DNA from: Pseudomonadota bacterium
Lineage (GTDB): Bacteria; Pseudomonadota; Gammaproteobacteria; Steroidobacterales; Steroidobacteraceae
Direction: 5' to 3'
NCBI GenBank assembly: GCA_018241505.1
Contig: JAFEDS010000038.1
Location: forward strand, 1-64,000
DNA: 64,000 nt
The notes under the pieces are model-generated. The model ran no database searches. It was not told the origin of the DNA and saw only the letters and a list, made by a program, of their open reading frames with translations. Positions 9,262 to 17,725 of this stretch are shown piece by piece. Position numbers and translations under genes: made by a program. The first letter of the stretch is position 1. Each line of letters opens with the position of its first letter.

Positions 9262-9960
9262 ATGAGCCCAAGATGGATTGTGCCGACCCTGCTGCTCGTC
9301 TCAACCGCGGTGGCACATGCCGGTCCGCGGCCCGCCGTGGTCGAGCTGTTCACATCGCAGGGCTGTAGTTCTTGCCCGCCGGCGGACGCCTACGTGGGGC
9401 AACTCAGCAAGCGGCCTGATGTCATTGCGCTGGCATTTCACGTCACCTACTGGGATGACCTCGGCTGGCGGGATCGCTTCGCTCTCACCGAGGCGGTGGA
9501 TCGACAGAATGTGTACGCAAGGAACCTGCGCCGTTCCACTGTCTATACGCCGCAGCTCATTGTTGATGGTCTCGATGACCGGGCGGGCACCGCTGCCCGG
9601 CTGGCGGCATCCGATGGAATTCCGGTGGCTATTACGGTGACTGCCAGCAACTTGCAAGTCGAAGTGGGCACGGGCTCAAACCCCACGGCCACCCATATTC
9701 CTCCGTCGGGTGATGTCGTTCTCGTGTCCTACCTCAGGCACGCTGTGTCGGCGATCGGGCGCGGCGAGAACGCCGGCCGCAAGTTGGAGGAGTTCAACAT
9801 TGTGCGGAGCATCCGCAAGTTAGGCGTGTGGAGTGGGGGCAACGCGAAGTTCTCAGTCGCTGTTGGATCGTTGCCTACGGATGCCACGGATGTAGCGGTG
9901 CTGGTACAGGGGGTGGGGCAGAGAGCTATCGTCGGCGCTGCCGCGCAAGCGCTGCGTTGA
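9262..9960 (+). CDS. DUF1223 secreted thioredoxin-like protein
   Basis: Secreted protein of the DUF1223 family. A signal peptide (residues 1-20, ending VAHA-GP) precedes the family motif VELFTSQGCSSCPPAD, a CxxC in a thioredoxin-like fold, and then FHVTYWDDLGW and YTPQLIVDG, all family-typical. The ATG at 9262 is chosen because GGAGGT at 9252-9257 is a well-placed ribosome binding site inside the longer open frame. Length 232. A thiol-redox role is likely from the motif but the substrate is unknown. Confidence 0.88.
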   Translation: MSPRWIVPTLLLVSTAVAHAGPRPAVVELFTSQGCSSCPPADAYVGQLSKRPDVIALAFHVTYWDDLGWRDRFALTEAVDRQNVYARNLRRSTVYTPQLIVDGLDDRAGTAARLAASDGIPVAITVTASNLQVEVGTGSNPTATHIPPSGDVVLVSYLRHAVSAIGRGENAGRKLEEFNIVRSIRKLGVWSGGNAKFSVAVGSLPTDATDVAVLVQGVGQRAIVGAAAQALR

Positions 9961-10044
9961 CGGCCACGACTGTCGTCGGTTGCGGTTTAGCGCGGTTATC
10001 TACAAACTGAGGGTATGGATATTCGAGGTCGGCGTAGTCATTTC

Positions 10045-10227
10045 ATGTCCGCGTTTTTGGCGGGCCTTGCGGCTCCGACGGGTCTATTTAGGACCCCCGC
10101 TTCCTACCCTTACTATGTTGCCACGGATAGCATCCGACGTAGCTTTGGACAGGTTGCGTGGCACTTAAACAACGCCATGAGTGGACTCCGTGAGCAATCC
10201 GGTCACTCATCCGCCGACGAAAACTAA
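10045..10227 (+). CDS. Possible small protein of unknown function
   Basis: A 60-residue reading beginning MSAFLAGLAAPTGLF, with a short hydrophobic N-terminus and a helical, charged C-terminus (SIRRSFGQVAWHLNNAMSGLREQ). The same frame opens at an ATG at 10015. Neither start has a well-spaced Shine-Dalgarno sequence. It overlaps the start of the DUF2335-like fragment in another frame, an arrangement of short overlapping genes that argues mildly for real coding. No family assignment. Confidence 0.35.
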   Translation: MSAFLAGLAAPTGLFRTPASYPYYVATDSIRRSFGQVAWHLNNAMSGLREQSGHSSADEN

Positions 10228-10426
10228 CCGTACACCGCACGAATCGCTACCTTCACCGACTGGGCCACGGGAGATGGCGGTCAGAGAGTATGAACGATTT
10301 GTACCGGGTACGTGGGATCGACTCCTAAAAATGGCCGAAGAGTCGCACGCCGCGCAAATTTCGACCATGCGAAGCGCGCAGGAATTTTGTCGGCGTGATA
10401 TGTCGGACCCGAACATCGACGCCTAG
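10190..10426 (+). pseudogene. Truncated DUF2335-like reading frame
   Basis: The reading contains YERFVPGTWDRLLKMAEESHAAQ, close to the DUF2335 pattern in which a Pro-Gly motif and a MAEE helix precede a charged helix and then two transmembrane helices. Here the frame stops after about 78 residues at 10426, before any membrane helix. Starts are GTG at 10181 or 10190. Full-length DUF2335 proteins are often phage- or island-borne, so this is probably a decayed remnant. The family call rests on a short segment. Confidence 0.45.
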
Positions 10427-10590
10427 TTCCTCGGATCCGCCAACCACTCGCTCGCGCGCTCACGCCAATCCGGATGCCAGCGGGGCACAGCAGGCCGGTT
10501 CTCCGTGATATCCCCTGCGCTCCACCGCAACCGCCGCTGATCCAAACTACATCTTGGGGATTTGATACGTCGCCGGACACGACGCGGGTG
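10423..10590 (-). pseudogene. C-terminal remnant of an unidentified gene
   Basis: A 55-codon open stretch following an in-frame TGA, with strongly protein-like composition: LDQRRLRWSAGDITE and then PRWHPDWRERASEWLADPRN before the stop at 10423-10425. It has no plausible start codon, so if coding it is the tail of a broken gene. It overlaps the stop of the DUF2335-like fragment by 3 bases on the opposite strand. I cannot name the family. Confidence 0.25.
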
Positions 10591-10870
10591 TCAGCAGCGA
10601 GCTCGGATGCCATTGCCTTCACGCCTGTTCACTAACCATCGACCGTGAACGTCGGCGGTACGGCCGTGACGCTGTAGGAGATGTGCTGGCTGGTTTAGGC
10701 GATGATGTCCTATACACGAAAGGATGACTGCCACGCACTCTGCCAGCATGGGTAGTCAACCACAGTCTCAAGACGTAGAGCACCGGCGCGACCCGACCCG
10801 GGAAGACCATCAGTTGCGGCGTAAGCCGCAGAAGAATCCCCCCGTAAGTGCGCCAGGCTCAGCCTCGCGC

Positions 10871-12277
10871 CTACAGAACCCGATAAATAACCGCCCCATG
10901 CCCCGGCAATGACACCCTGACTTCCGCCGCAGCAGCCGCCGTCTTGCCATCCAACAGATTCCGAACCGAGTGCGATCCCGCACGCAACCCGAGCTCCGCC
11001 CATGAGGCATGTACCGTGGCAGGCTGTGTCGACAGGTTGAACAGAGCAACCACCGAGCCATCGGCAACCCACACCCGGATATTCTCCAGTCGCGCGGGAA
11101 GCTTCGTCACCGGATGCGACGACTGGCTCTTTTGATTGACCTCGATCAGCGCGCGGTTGGTTATCAACACCCGGGTGAACTCATCGAGCTGAGTCAGGTT
11201 GGCGCCGAGAATGAGGGGCGATCGGGCGATGGACCAGAGCAGGAACTGGGTTTGTTGCTCGTCATGAGTCAGCCGGGACTGCCGCGCAGTCCCCCAGCCC
11301 GGATTCGGTTTGAGCGCGCCCCAGGGCAACATGTCGGCGTCGGGCCAGTTACCGGGCCTGCTGTGTGTGGACCACTTGGCGAGGTTGTCGAACGCCGTGA
11401 CGACGCCGTTCGGAAAGTCATCACCCGGCTTGGCGGGAGTGAAGCTCCACCCGTCCCAGATGTCATTCGAAATACGCCACATCTGCGAATACTCGGCAAC
11501 CTCCGCCGCATGTGACAGTTGTGTGGGCCCGGGGGACAGACTGAGCACAATCGGGCGACCGCTGTGTTTGATCGCCGTGGCGATCTGGCGGATTTCAGTA
11601 GCCTCGTACGGATGGTCGGAAATGCAATCCACCTTGATGAAGTCGAGGCCCCAGTCGGCGTACAACTTCAACATCGAGTCGTAATACGCCTGGCCAGCGG
11701 CGTTGTCGCGGACGCCGTAGTTACCGTCGTCCCAGGGACAGACATCGGCGGTATCGGCCGCGTCATTGGCGTGGAAGTTGGATCCCGTGATCGGCACGTT
11801 GTCTTTCACCGCCTGCTTGGGAATGCCGCGCACAATGTGGATTCCGAACTTCAGGCCCTGAGCGTGGGTCCAGGCGGCCAGCGGTGCGAGACCAACGCCG
11901 CCTTTGGAAGAAGGGAAGCGATCCAGTGAGGGCGCGAGCAGGCCGTGAGTATCCAGTTTGTAGTCACGTTGTTCGAGGTTTTCGCCGGCAGGGTTGCCCA
12001 TGTACCAGCCTTCGTCGATGACTGCGTAGGTCCAGCCGAATTGGCGCAGTTGCGCGAGGACTGTGGCGTTGGCTTTGAAATCGGCCTCGGTGAGGGTGAA
12101 GCCATACGCATCCCAACTATTCCAGCCCATCGGAGGCGTGGGAGCCAAGGTGTTCGCCGATGGCCCGGTGGCGGCGGAGGCCGGCGCGCCAGCCATCGCC
12201 GTGGCAGCTACCATCATTGTCGTGGCCACCATCATTGCGGCCATGGTCATCAAATCCAGCGCCGAACGTCTGGCCAT
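10871..12277 (-). CDS. Secreted GH27 alpha-galactosidase
   Basis: Glycoside hydrolase family 27 enzyme that removes terminal alpha-linked galactose. The hydrophobic N-terminus (residues 8-36) is a signal peptide or membrane anchor. The GH27 opening PPMGWNSWDAYG is at 48-59; nucleophile D217 is in FIKVDC and acid/base D272 in RISNDIWDGW. A beta-sandwich domain follows the barrel (VWVADGSVVALFNLS). The ATG at 12277 gives 468 residues; a GTG at 12328 would overlap the upstream gene. Substrate specificity within GH27 (galactose or arabinopyranose) cannot be decided from sequence. Confidence 0.9.
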   Translation of the reverse strand: MARRSALDLMTMAAMMVATTMMVAATAMAGAPASAATGPSANTLAPTPPMGWNSWDAYGFTLTEADFKANATVLAQLRQFGWTYAVIDEGWYMGNPAGENLEQRDYKLDTHGLLAPSLDRFPSSKGGVGLAPLAAWTHAQGLKFGIHIVRGIPKQAVKDNVPITGSNFHANDAADTADVCPWDDGNYGVRDNAAGQAYYDSMLKLYADWGLDFIKVDCISDHPYEATEIRQIATAIKHSGRPIVLSLSPGPTQLSHAAEVAEYSQMWRISNDIWDGWSFTPAKPGDDFPNGVVTAFDNLAKWSTHSRPGNWPDADMLPWGALKPNPGWGTARQSRLTHDEQQTQFLLWSIARSPLILGANLTQLDEFTRVLITNRALIEVNQKSQSSHPVTKLPARLENIRVWVADGSVVALFNLSTQPATVHASWAELGLRAGSHSVRNLLDGKTAAAAAEVRVSLPGHGAVIYRVL

Positions 12278-12309
12278 CGCGCGTACAACACCCCCCACAT
12301 CAACCCCCA

Positions 12310-13839
12310 CTAGACAACCAGCAGCCACTGTCCAAACTCAGCGGTCCCAAACGTAGCACGGAACCCATCCGGCACGCCCTCGTGCAACAGAAACTTCAGC
12401 AACCCATGTACCCCCAACGACCCCAGTTCCTGCCACATAACATCCGTCAGTACGCCATCCGGCGCGGCAACTTGCATGAGCAAAGAAACCAGGTACAAGA
12501 CAATCACAAAGTTCAATGTAGTAGTGAGGTCGAACGGGTACGAGTAGACCTTTGAGAACACCGTGTTCTGGAGGATTCGGACCAGCACGGGAGGTTCGTT
12601 CGCTTCGAAATCCGCAAGTGTGGGCGGAATGACAGAGGGTAGGGCACGCAACGCTGCACGATCCCACGCAACCACTCGCGCAAGCATCCCACGCAGCGCC
12701 TCGCGCAACTCATCCGAGATGGGCACCAAGGATTCACTCACCCATTGATTCGTGTCCAGCGGGTCACCGTCTCGAAGGGACGCCAGGAGACGTGTGCATA
12801 AGTACAGCCGTCGACGAAGGGGAATCGCCTGCTCCGTAAGTAGGTCGCAGAGGGCTTTCTCGACATCACGGAATGTCTGCCAAGGTATTTCCACGTCCGG
12901 AGCCAGGCGAAATGCCTCAGCACGCCGCGCCTCCGACTGCACGAACCGCTCCCGCAGATCCTCTTCCCGATGAAGCGGCGCGACGCCAATGCCGCGACGG
13001 GCGGCACCGCATATGGGGCTCATTGCGACGGACACACCCTCCGGCGTGTGAGCGAAGGAAAAAGGGAATACCGAGCAGGGTCCAAACGGCTGGCGGCCCA
13101 GGGTCTGATGAATCAGGCATTGGCGTTGACTGCCCAGAAATCGGCAATGTTCGTTCAGGGATTTGAGTTGCAGCTTGCCATCCGGCCGAATCGGGAGCTG
13201 CGTCCCCGTCAAGCTGGGTTGGACGCGGGCCCATGGTACTGCGTCGATGAGCATCTGCGCTTCGGGCGGCAGCGTTATTTCGTAGTCGTGCCGGCAGCAG
13301 ACGGTGCTCATCATGCAACTGAAGCGAGCATCGGGGAGAGTCTGGAACGTCACAGGAGCACGCCAGAAGTACCGAAAGAAACTGGCGTCGAGGATAGACC
13401 GTGGTGTCGCCGGGGTCCCGTTACGCATCCAGGGGTAGTTGCCGAATGACTGAAGAAGACCGTCCTGGAATGACCAGTTCTTCACCTGAGGCGATGCCAC
13501 GCACCAATCGACGGCTCCGTCCACAAAGCCCACGGCCACCGGGAAGCTGAGCTTCCCGTGCGCCTCACTGACCTGAAACCACGCTACTGAATTGTCGTCC
13601 GAAGTCTCTAAAAGGCCTTCACGCTGAAATGCGGGGAGCGCTTCCTGCCCGCGCAAGGTGATGTCTCGATGGGCCGCGGCGAATGTCTCCGGCTGCACGT
13701 CGGCGGCACGGCGTATACCTTCTCCGGCCCGGATGGCGGCGCTCGGGGCATGCAGCTCATAAAACCGGCTGCCGCCGTCGGGATCGCTCATCGCCTGTAG
13801 AAAGGCATCGAACAGGCACGAAACATCCAATTTCGCCAT
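12310..13839 (-). CDS. FliB/YkgJ-like cysteine-cluster protein
   Basis: A 509-residue protein with a cysteine pattern in its middle (CMMSTVCC, then EHCRFLG, QCLIH, GPCSVFPF and PICG) similar to the YkgJ/FliB superfamily, in which cysteines bind a metal cluster; FliB is a flagellin lysine methylase. Here the CxxCGxCC element is imperfect (C-x5-CC). The C-terminal third includes one hydrophobic helix (LNFVIVLYLVSLLMQV). No flagellin gene is near. The stop lies 32 bases before the GH27 start. The precise activity is unknown; the family link is by motif only. Confidence 0.6.
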   Translation of the reverse strand: MAKLDVSCLFDAFLQAMSDPDGGSRFYELHAPSAAIRAGEGIRRAADVQPETFAAAHRDITLRGQEALPAFQREGLLETSDDNSVAWFQVSEAHGKLSFPVAVGFVDGAVDWCVASPQVKNWSFQDGLLQSFGNYPWMRNGTPATPRSILDASFFRYFWRAPVTFQTLPDARFSCMMSTVCCRHDYEITLPPEAQMLIDAVPWARVQPSLTGTQLPIRPDGKLQLKSLNEHCRFLGSQRQCLIHQTLGRQPFGPCSVFPFSFAHTPEGVSVAMSPICGAARRGIGVAPLHREEDLRERFVQSEARRAEAFRLAPDVEIPWQTFRDVEKALCDLLTEQAIPLRRRLYLCTRLLASLRDGDPLDTNQWVSESLVPISDELREALRGMLARVVAWDRAALRALPSVIPPTLADFEANEPPVLVRILQNTVFSKVYSYPFDLTTTLNFVIVLYLVSLLMQVAAPDGVLTDVMWQELGSLGVHGLLKFLLHEGVPDGFRATFGTAEFGQWLLVV

Positions 13840-13931
13840 AGCCGGCTCCGCGCGGCCACTGTCGCGCTAATTAGGAAGTATAGACCGGGCCATGGCTACG
13901 CTTATTTCCGGTGTGCGGTACAGTACGGCCA

Positions 13932-14306
13932 ATGACTGTTGATCCCGTACACAAAAACCAGCCGCTGCTGCGCCGATTCCGGTTCGCCTTCCTCGGCCTG
14001 GCCGCGGCTTGGCGGACCGAAGCCAATTTCAGGATTCAACTGGCTGCGTTCCTCTTGGTCGTGATTGTCCTGCTCTTTGTGAAGATCGAGCCGATCTGGT
14101 GGGGGCTCGTCTTACTGACGAGCGGCAGCGTGCTTGCGGCCGAGCTCTTCAACACCGCGCTGGAGCATCTGGCGGATCATTTGCATCCGGACACTCACCC
14201 GCAGATCCAGATTGTGAAGGACTGCGCGGCTGCTGCCGTACTGGTGACGGCCGGGACGGCCTTGGCGGTGGGTGTCGCGCTGGTCGCTCATCTGCTGCAG
14301 CGCTAG
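13932..14306 (+). CDS. dgkA: Diacylglycerol kinase
   Basis: Small membrane kinase that phosphorylates diacylglycerol to phosphatidic acid in phospholipid recycling. At 124 residues it has the normal DgkA length, three transmembrane helices (about 33-52, 55-75, 98-120), the signature ELFNTALEHLAD with the two catalytic glutamates, and KDCAAAAVLV at the third helix. The ATG at 13932 gives the usual short amphipathic N-terminus (LLRRFRFAFLGL). Confidence 0.94.
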   Translation: MTVDPVHKNQPLLRRFRFAFLGLAAAWRTEANFRIQLAAFLLVVIVLLFVKIEPIWWGLVLLTSGSVLAAELFNTALEHLADHLHPDTHPQIQIVKDCAAAAVLVTAGTALAVGVALVAHLLQR

Positions 14307-14447
14307 ACTGCTTTAGCGCCAGCAACCCCTTTCCCTTTCTAGACTCTTTCTCGCGTCGCGCCACCGGCTCGCGACTCGTTCTTGTCGATATCCGCCTTCA
14401 TCCATCTATCGCCAGATCAAAAATCACGCCGGTGGAAAGGCGGTCGA

Positions 14448-14780
14448 CTACATGTTGGCTCTGATTCGCGCATCCGCATGTTGTATCAATACGAGTTGCG
14501 CGACCAGCTCCGGTTGCAGCTCAGCCCACTCGATACCGATACCGTCCTCCGTCACTCGCACAATCTGCCCTTCGAGCATCGGGCCACTCCGACGCGGTCG
14601 TCCCTCGGGCACGATTTGCACGGTTACGTGCAGCAGCGGCCGGCAAGGTAACAGTGTTGAGATAAAGGCGCCGCTTACGCTCAAATCCCTCAAGCGGCCT
14701 CTGGCTGATACCGTCGAACCCCACGTTCGCAGATACACATCTGCATCCGCTACGTGTCGTGATCCGAGACGATGTTCCAT
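14448..14780 (-). CDS. PilZ-domain protein
   Basis: A 110-residue single-domain PilZ protein, a receptor for cyclic di-GMP. The N-terminal RxxxR element reads EHRLGSR (residues 2-8) and the DxSxxG element reads DLSVSGAF (about 33-40); both are needed for ligand binding and both are intact. The start at 14780 has AGGAGGGG nearby upstream. The gene stands alone, so its effector partner is not evident. Confidence 0.87.
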   Translation of the reverse strand: MEHRLGSRHVADADVYLRTWGSTVSARGRLRDLSVSGAFISTLLPCRPLLHVTVQIVPEGRPRRSGPMLEGQIVRVTEDGIGIEWAELQPELVAQLVLIQHADARIRANM

Positions 14781-14905
14781 ACATGCCCCTCCTGCCCATC
14801 ACCCTGACCCAGCAGGAGGAGAATGCGCCTTTTTATATGACAGTGTCAGCCATCTCGTACGATCTTTTCGCGTAGGAAACCTCTGACGCGGCGCTATCTG
14901 ACGGG

Positions 14906-15568
14906 TTATAACCTAAGCGTCAATTCTACGTCGCTTTCGAAAGGTACCGACAGGTAGCCGTTTGCTGCTGCGCGCACTTGCGACAGGTACTCCGGGCACC
15001 AGTCAGCGTTGTCAGCCACGATGAGCGCACCCGGACGCAAACGTGGTTCGAGCAGAGTGAGAATCTGCGGATAGAGCGCCTTCGCGCCGTCCAGCAGCAC
15101 GAGGTCGATGTGCTCCGGCAGGCCGCTCGCCAGCGTCTGCAGTGCATCACCCGCGCGGATCTCGACCAGGTCCGCGAGCCCGGCCGCCGCAATGTTGGCC
15201 TGGGCCTTGGCTATTTTCGAGGCTTCGAATTCGGTGCTGATCACCCGGCCGCCGCCGTTGTCGCGCAGCGCCGCCGCCAGGTGCAGTGTTGATATGCCGA
15301 ACGAAGTACCAAATTCAACAATCCAGCGTGCTTTGCTGGAGCGGGCCAACAAATAGAGAAGCTGGCCGGTCGCCGGCGACACGGCGAGATGAAAGTCCTT
15401 CATGCGTTCATACATCGCGCGGTACTCTGTCTTGCTCGTCATCAGCCGCGAGCGTTCTTCCGCCGACATGTTGACGCTCATCTGTTGCAGTACTGTGCTC
15501 GATTGTTCGGCGTCGGCGAAAAGCTGCGCGAGCAGCGTGGCTACGGGCGGTGTCGTGAGTGTTGTCAT
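14906..15568 (-). CDS. Class I SAM-dependent O-methyltransferase-like protein
   Basis: A 220-residue methyltransferase of the CCoAMT/O-methyltransferase-3 type. The SAM-binding motif I is WIVEFGTSFGISTLHLA (about residues 84-100); later VISTEFEASK, RAGDALQTL and DLVLLDGAKALYPQIL correspond to the acidic SAM ligand and the metal/catalytic strand. It is divergent from the TetR gene, with the putative operator in the 91-base gap, so TetR control is likely. The substrate is unknown. Confidence 0.82.
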   Translation of the reverse strand: MTTLTTPPVATLLAQLFADAEQSSTVLQQMSVNMSAEERSRLMTSKTEYRAMYERMKDFHLAVSPATGQLLYLLARSSKARWIVEFGTSFGISTLHLAAALRDNGGGRVISTEFEASKIAKAQANIAAAGLADLVEIRAGDALQTLASGLPEHIDLVLLDGAKALYPQILTLLEPRLRPGALIVADNADWCPEYLSQVRAAANGYLSVPFESDVELTLRL

Positions 15569-15609
15569 GTAGTGATCCTGTCAGTGGCACGTGGCCTGGA
15601 GTGCGCCTA

Positions 15610-15646
15610 GAATACGAATGATTATTCGCATTCGCCATTCGCATTC
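15610..15646. promoter_or_regulatory. Inverted repeat, probable TetR (or Fur-like) operator
   Basis: GAATACGAAT at 15610-15619 and ATTCGCATTC at 15624-15633 are inverted with 9 of 10 matches around a 4-base spacer; the half-site ATTCGCATTC is repeated exactly at 15637-15646. It lies between the divergent methyltransferase (start 15568) and TetR (start 15660) genes, the usual place for a TetR autoregulatory operator. The AT-rich core also resembles Fur boxes, so iron control is an alternative. Confidence 0.65.
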
Positions 15647-15659
15647 CGGACGCAGCCGC

Positions 15660-16295
15660 ATGAGACTTCCGCAAAAACCCGTAGTTTCCGCCCGAAAGGC
15701 GCCCCGGCAGCGCCGTTCCAGGCAGCTCGTCGAAGACATTCTCGAGGCGGCTATTCGCGTTCTGAGCCGCGAAGGCGCGCAGCGATTCACCACCGCCCGC
15801 GTGGCCGAAACGGCCGGCGTGAGCGTCGGCTCGCTGTATCAATACTTCCCCAACAAGCAAGCCATTCTGTTCCGCCTCCAGACCGATGAATGGAAGCGCA
15901 CGGGCGAGCTCATGGGCTCCATCCTGACCGATACCAGCCGGGCGCCGCTCGAGCGCTTGCGGGCGACCGTCGAGGCCTTCTTTCTATCTGAATGGGAGGA
16001 GGCGTCCCTGCGGGTCGCCTTGGGCGATGCCGCGCCCAGCTACCGGAAGGCACCCGAGGTCAAGGATCACCGCAAGGCCGGACGGGAGCGGGGCCAGCGG
16101 TTCATGGCCGAATTGCTGCCACAGGCATCTCCCAAAGAGCGGCGTTTCGTGACAGACGTGGTGATGACCACGATGTCCGTGGTCGGAAAGAAGGTGTCCG
16201 AGCAGTCGCGCTCCCGGGCCGAAGTCGAAGCCTGGTCCCGGGAGGTCGCCGGGATGTTGTGTGCATATTTATCCCGGCGGGTGGGGGGCATATGA
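15660..16295 (+). CDS. TetR-family transcriptional regulator
   Basis: A 211-residue repressor. The N-terminal helix-turn-helix reads ARVAETAGVSVGSLYQYFPNKQAIL, the TetR signature. The C-terminal ligand domain is not diagnostic. The ATG at 15660 is preferred over the upstream open frame because it starts just after the operator region and gives a short basic N-terminus (KAPRQRRSRQLVEDIL). Its target is probably itself and the divergent methyltransferase, and possibly the Rieske oxygenase downstream. Confidence 0.9.
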   Translation: MRLPQKPVVSARKAPRQRRSRQLVEDILEAAIRVLSREGAQRFTTARVAETAGVSVGSLYQYFPNKQAILFRLQTDEWKRTGELMGSILTDTSRAPLERLRATVEAFFLSEWEEASLRVALGDAAPSYRKAPEVKDHRKAGRERGQRFMAELLPQASPKERRFVTDVVMTTMSVVGKKVSEQSRSRAEVEAWSREVAGMLCAYLSRRVGGI

Positions 16296-16338
16296 TCGAA
16301 AGTGCGCCGGTCCCACTCGCACCTTCGGGGAAGCCCAG

Positions 16339-17574
16339 TTGATCAACGCAGCCAATGTCCTCGCCCGCCTGCAGAAGCGCTCACCCGCGTACGGCCTGCC
16401 CGGTGATTTCTACCGCGATCCGGGCATCTACGCTCTCGAGCTGAACCTGCTTTTCTACCGGGAGTGGCTCTTCGCCGCTCACACCGTCGAGCTCGGCAAA
16501 AGCGGCAGCTACCTGACGTTGCAGGTCGGGGATTATCCGATTCTCCTGACACGCGATCGCGACGGCCAGATCCACGCCTTTGTGAACAGTTGCCGTCATC
16601 GGGGCGCCCGTGTTTGCCAGGAGGCGCACGGGGTGGCTCCCAAGTTGGTATGCCCTTACCACCAGTGGACCTACGAGCTGGATGGACGGCTGTTCGCCGC
16701 CCGGCAGATGGGTGCCGACTTCGACAAAAGTCAGTTCAGTCTGCGCCGCATCCATTGTGAGACGGTGGCGGGCTACATTTTCATCTGCGTGGCCGCGCAG
16801 CCGCCGGACTTCACTGCCACGCGCCGCCACATCGAGGCCTATGTGCAGCCACACCGCCTGGGCGAGGCGCGGCTGGCCTTCGAGTCGACCATTGTCGAGA
16901 ACGGCAACTGGAAGCTGGTGTGGGAAAACAATCGCGAGTGTTACCACTGCGCGCGCAATCATCCGGAGCTGAGCGTCACCTACCCCGACCGGCCCACCAT
17001 TACCAGCACCACGGTTGCCGATCGAGTTGTGTTGGATCACTGGCAAACCTGCGAGGCGGCTGGCCTGCCCAGCGCGTTTCAAATCTCCGCGGATGGACAG
17101 GTGCGGACTTCCCGCGTGCCGCTGTTGGGTGCTGCTGTCAGTTACACGCTGTCGGGGCAGCCGGCGGTTCGCAAGCCGCTGAGCGATGCGCTCGATGCGC
17201 GCCTGAAGGTCGGGGCGCTGTTGATGTTCCACTACCCGAGCACCTGGAATCATTTTCTCGGCGATCATGCGATCTCCTTCCGGGTGCTGCCGCTGGGTCC
17301 CACACAAACTCAACTCACCACCAAGTGGCTCGTGCACCGCGATGCGGTGGCCGGAGTCGACTACGATGTGGATGAGCTGACCCGCGTGTGGCTCGCCACC
17401 AACGAGCAGGACCGGCACATTGTGCAGGAGAACCAGATCGGCATGAACGCGCCGCTGTACGAGCCGGGGCCGTATTCGCAGGTTACGGAGAATGGCGTGC
17501 GGCAGTTCGTGGACTGGTATTCGACCCGGCTGCAGCAGCGCCTGGTGGGAGAAAAGCTGACCGACGTCGCCTGA
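16339..17574 (+). CDS. Rieske non-heme iron oxygenase, alpha subunit
   Basis: Aromatic-ring-hydroxylating or N-demethylating oxygenase large subunit. The Rieske 2Fe-2S ligands are CRHRGARVC and CPYHQW; the mononuclear iron site is in WENNRECYHCARNHPEL. Overall style resembles GbcA and stachydrine demethylase (glycine-betaine type). No ATG is suitably placed; the TTG at 16339 gives 411 residues starting LINAANVLARL, whereas the frame extends back to a GTG at 16261 inside the TetR gene. No reductase gene is adjacent. The substrate is not determinable here. Confidence 0.85.
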   Translation: MINAANVLARLQKRSPAYGLPGDFYRDPGIYALELNLLFYREWLFAAHTVELGKSGSYLTLQVGDYPILLTRDRDGQIHAFVNSCRHRGARVCQEAHGVAPKLVCPYHQWTYELDGRLFAARQMGADFDKSQFSLRRIHCETVAGYIFICVAAQPPDFTATRRHIEAYVQPHRLGEARLAFESTIVENGNWKLVWENNRECYHCARNHPELSVTYPDRPTITSTTVADRVVLDHWQTCEAAGLPSAFQISADGQVRTSRVPLLGAAVSYTLSGQPAVRKPLSDALDARLKVGALLMFHYPSTWNHFLGDHAISFRVLPLGPTQTQLTTKWLVHRDAVAGVDYDVDELTRVWLATNEQDRHIVQENQIGMNAPLYEPGPYSQVTENGVRQFVDWYSTRLQQRLVGEKLTDVA

Positions 17575-17725
17575 GCGGGGGCGTGGCCGGAAGAACTATT
17601 ACAACGACGTGACCGTTGCGTTGCCACGATTTGCGCTTGCGAAGTGTCACCAGGGTATGCTCAAGTGAGACCGGCGTGTTGGTCTCAACACGCGGAACAA
17701 CAAGCATATCCAGGGAGTAGCACTC

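Larger units (their letters stand above)
9961..10870. other. Gene-poor stretch with small remnants
   Basis: About 0.9 kb between the DUF1223 gene and the GH27 gene without a full-length gene. It contains a possible 60-70-residue small protein, a truncated DUF2335-like reading frame and, on the other strand, a short protein-like tail ending in WHPDWRERASEWLADPRN. From 10600 to 10870 I see no coding or structural signal. The pattern fits decay of a former gene cluster rather than a regulatory region. Confidence 0.5.

Noticed and set aside
14307-14447. Weak inverted repeat after dgkA as a terminator
   Set aside because: The stem is only 6 bp (GCGCTA/TAGCGC) with an 8-base loop and no T-run at a useful distance.
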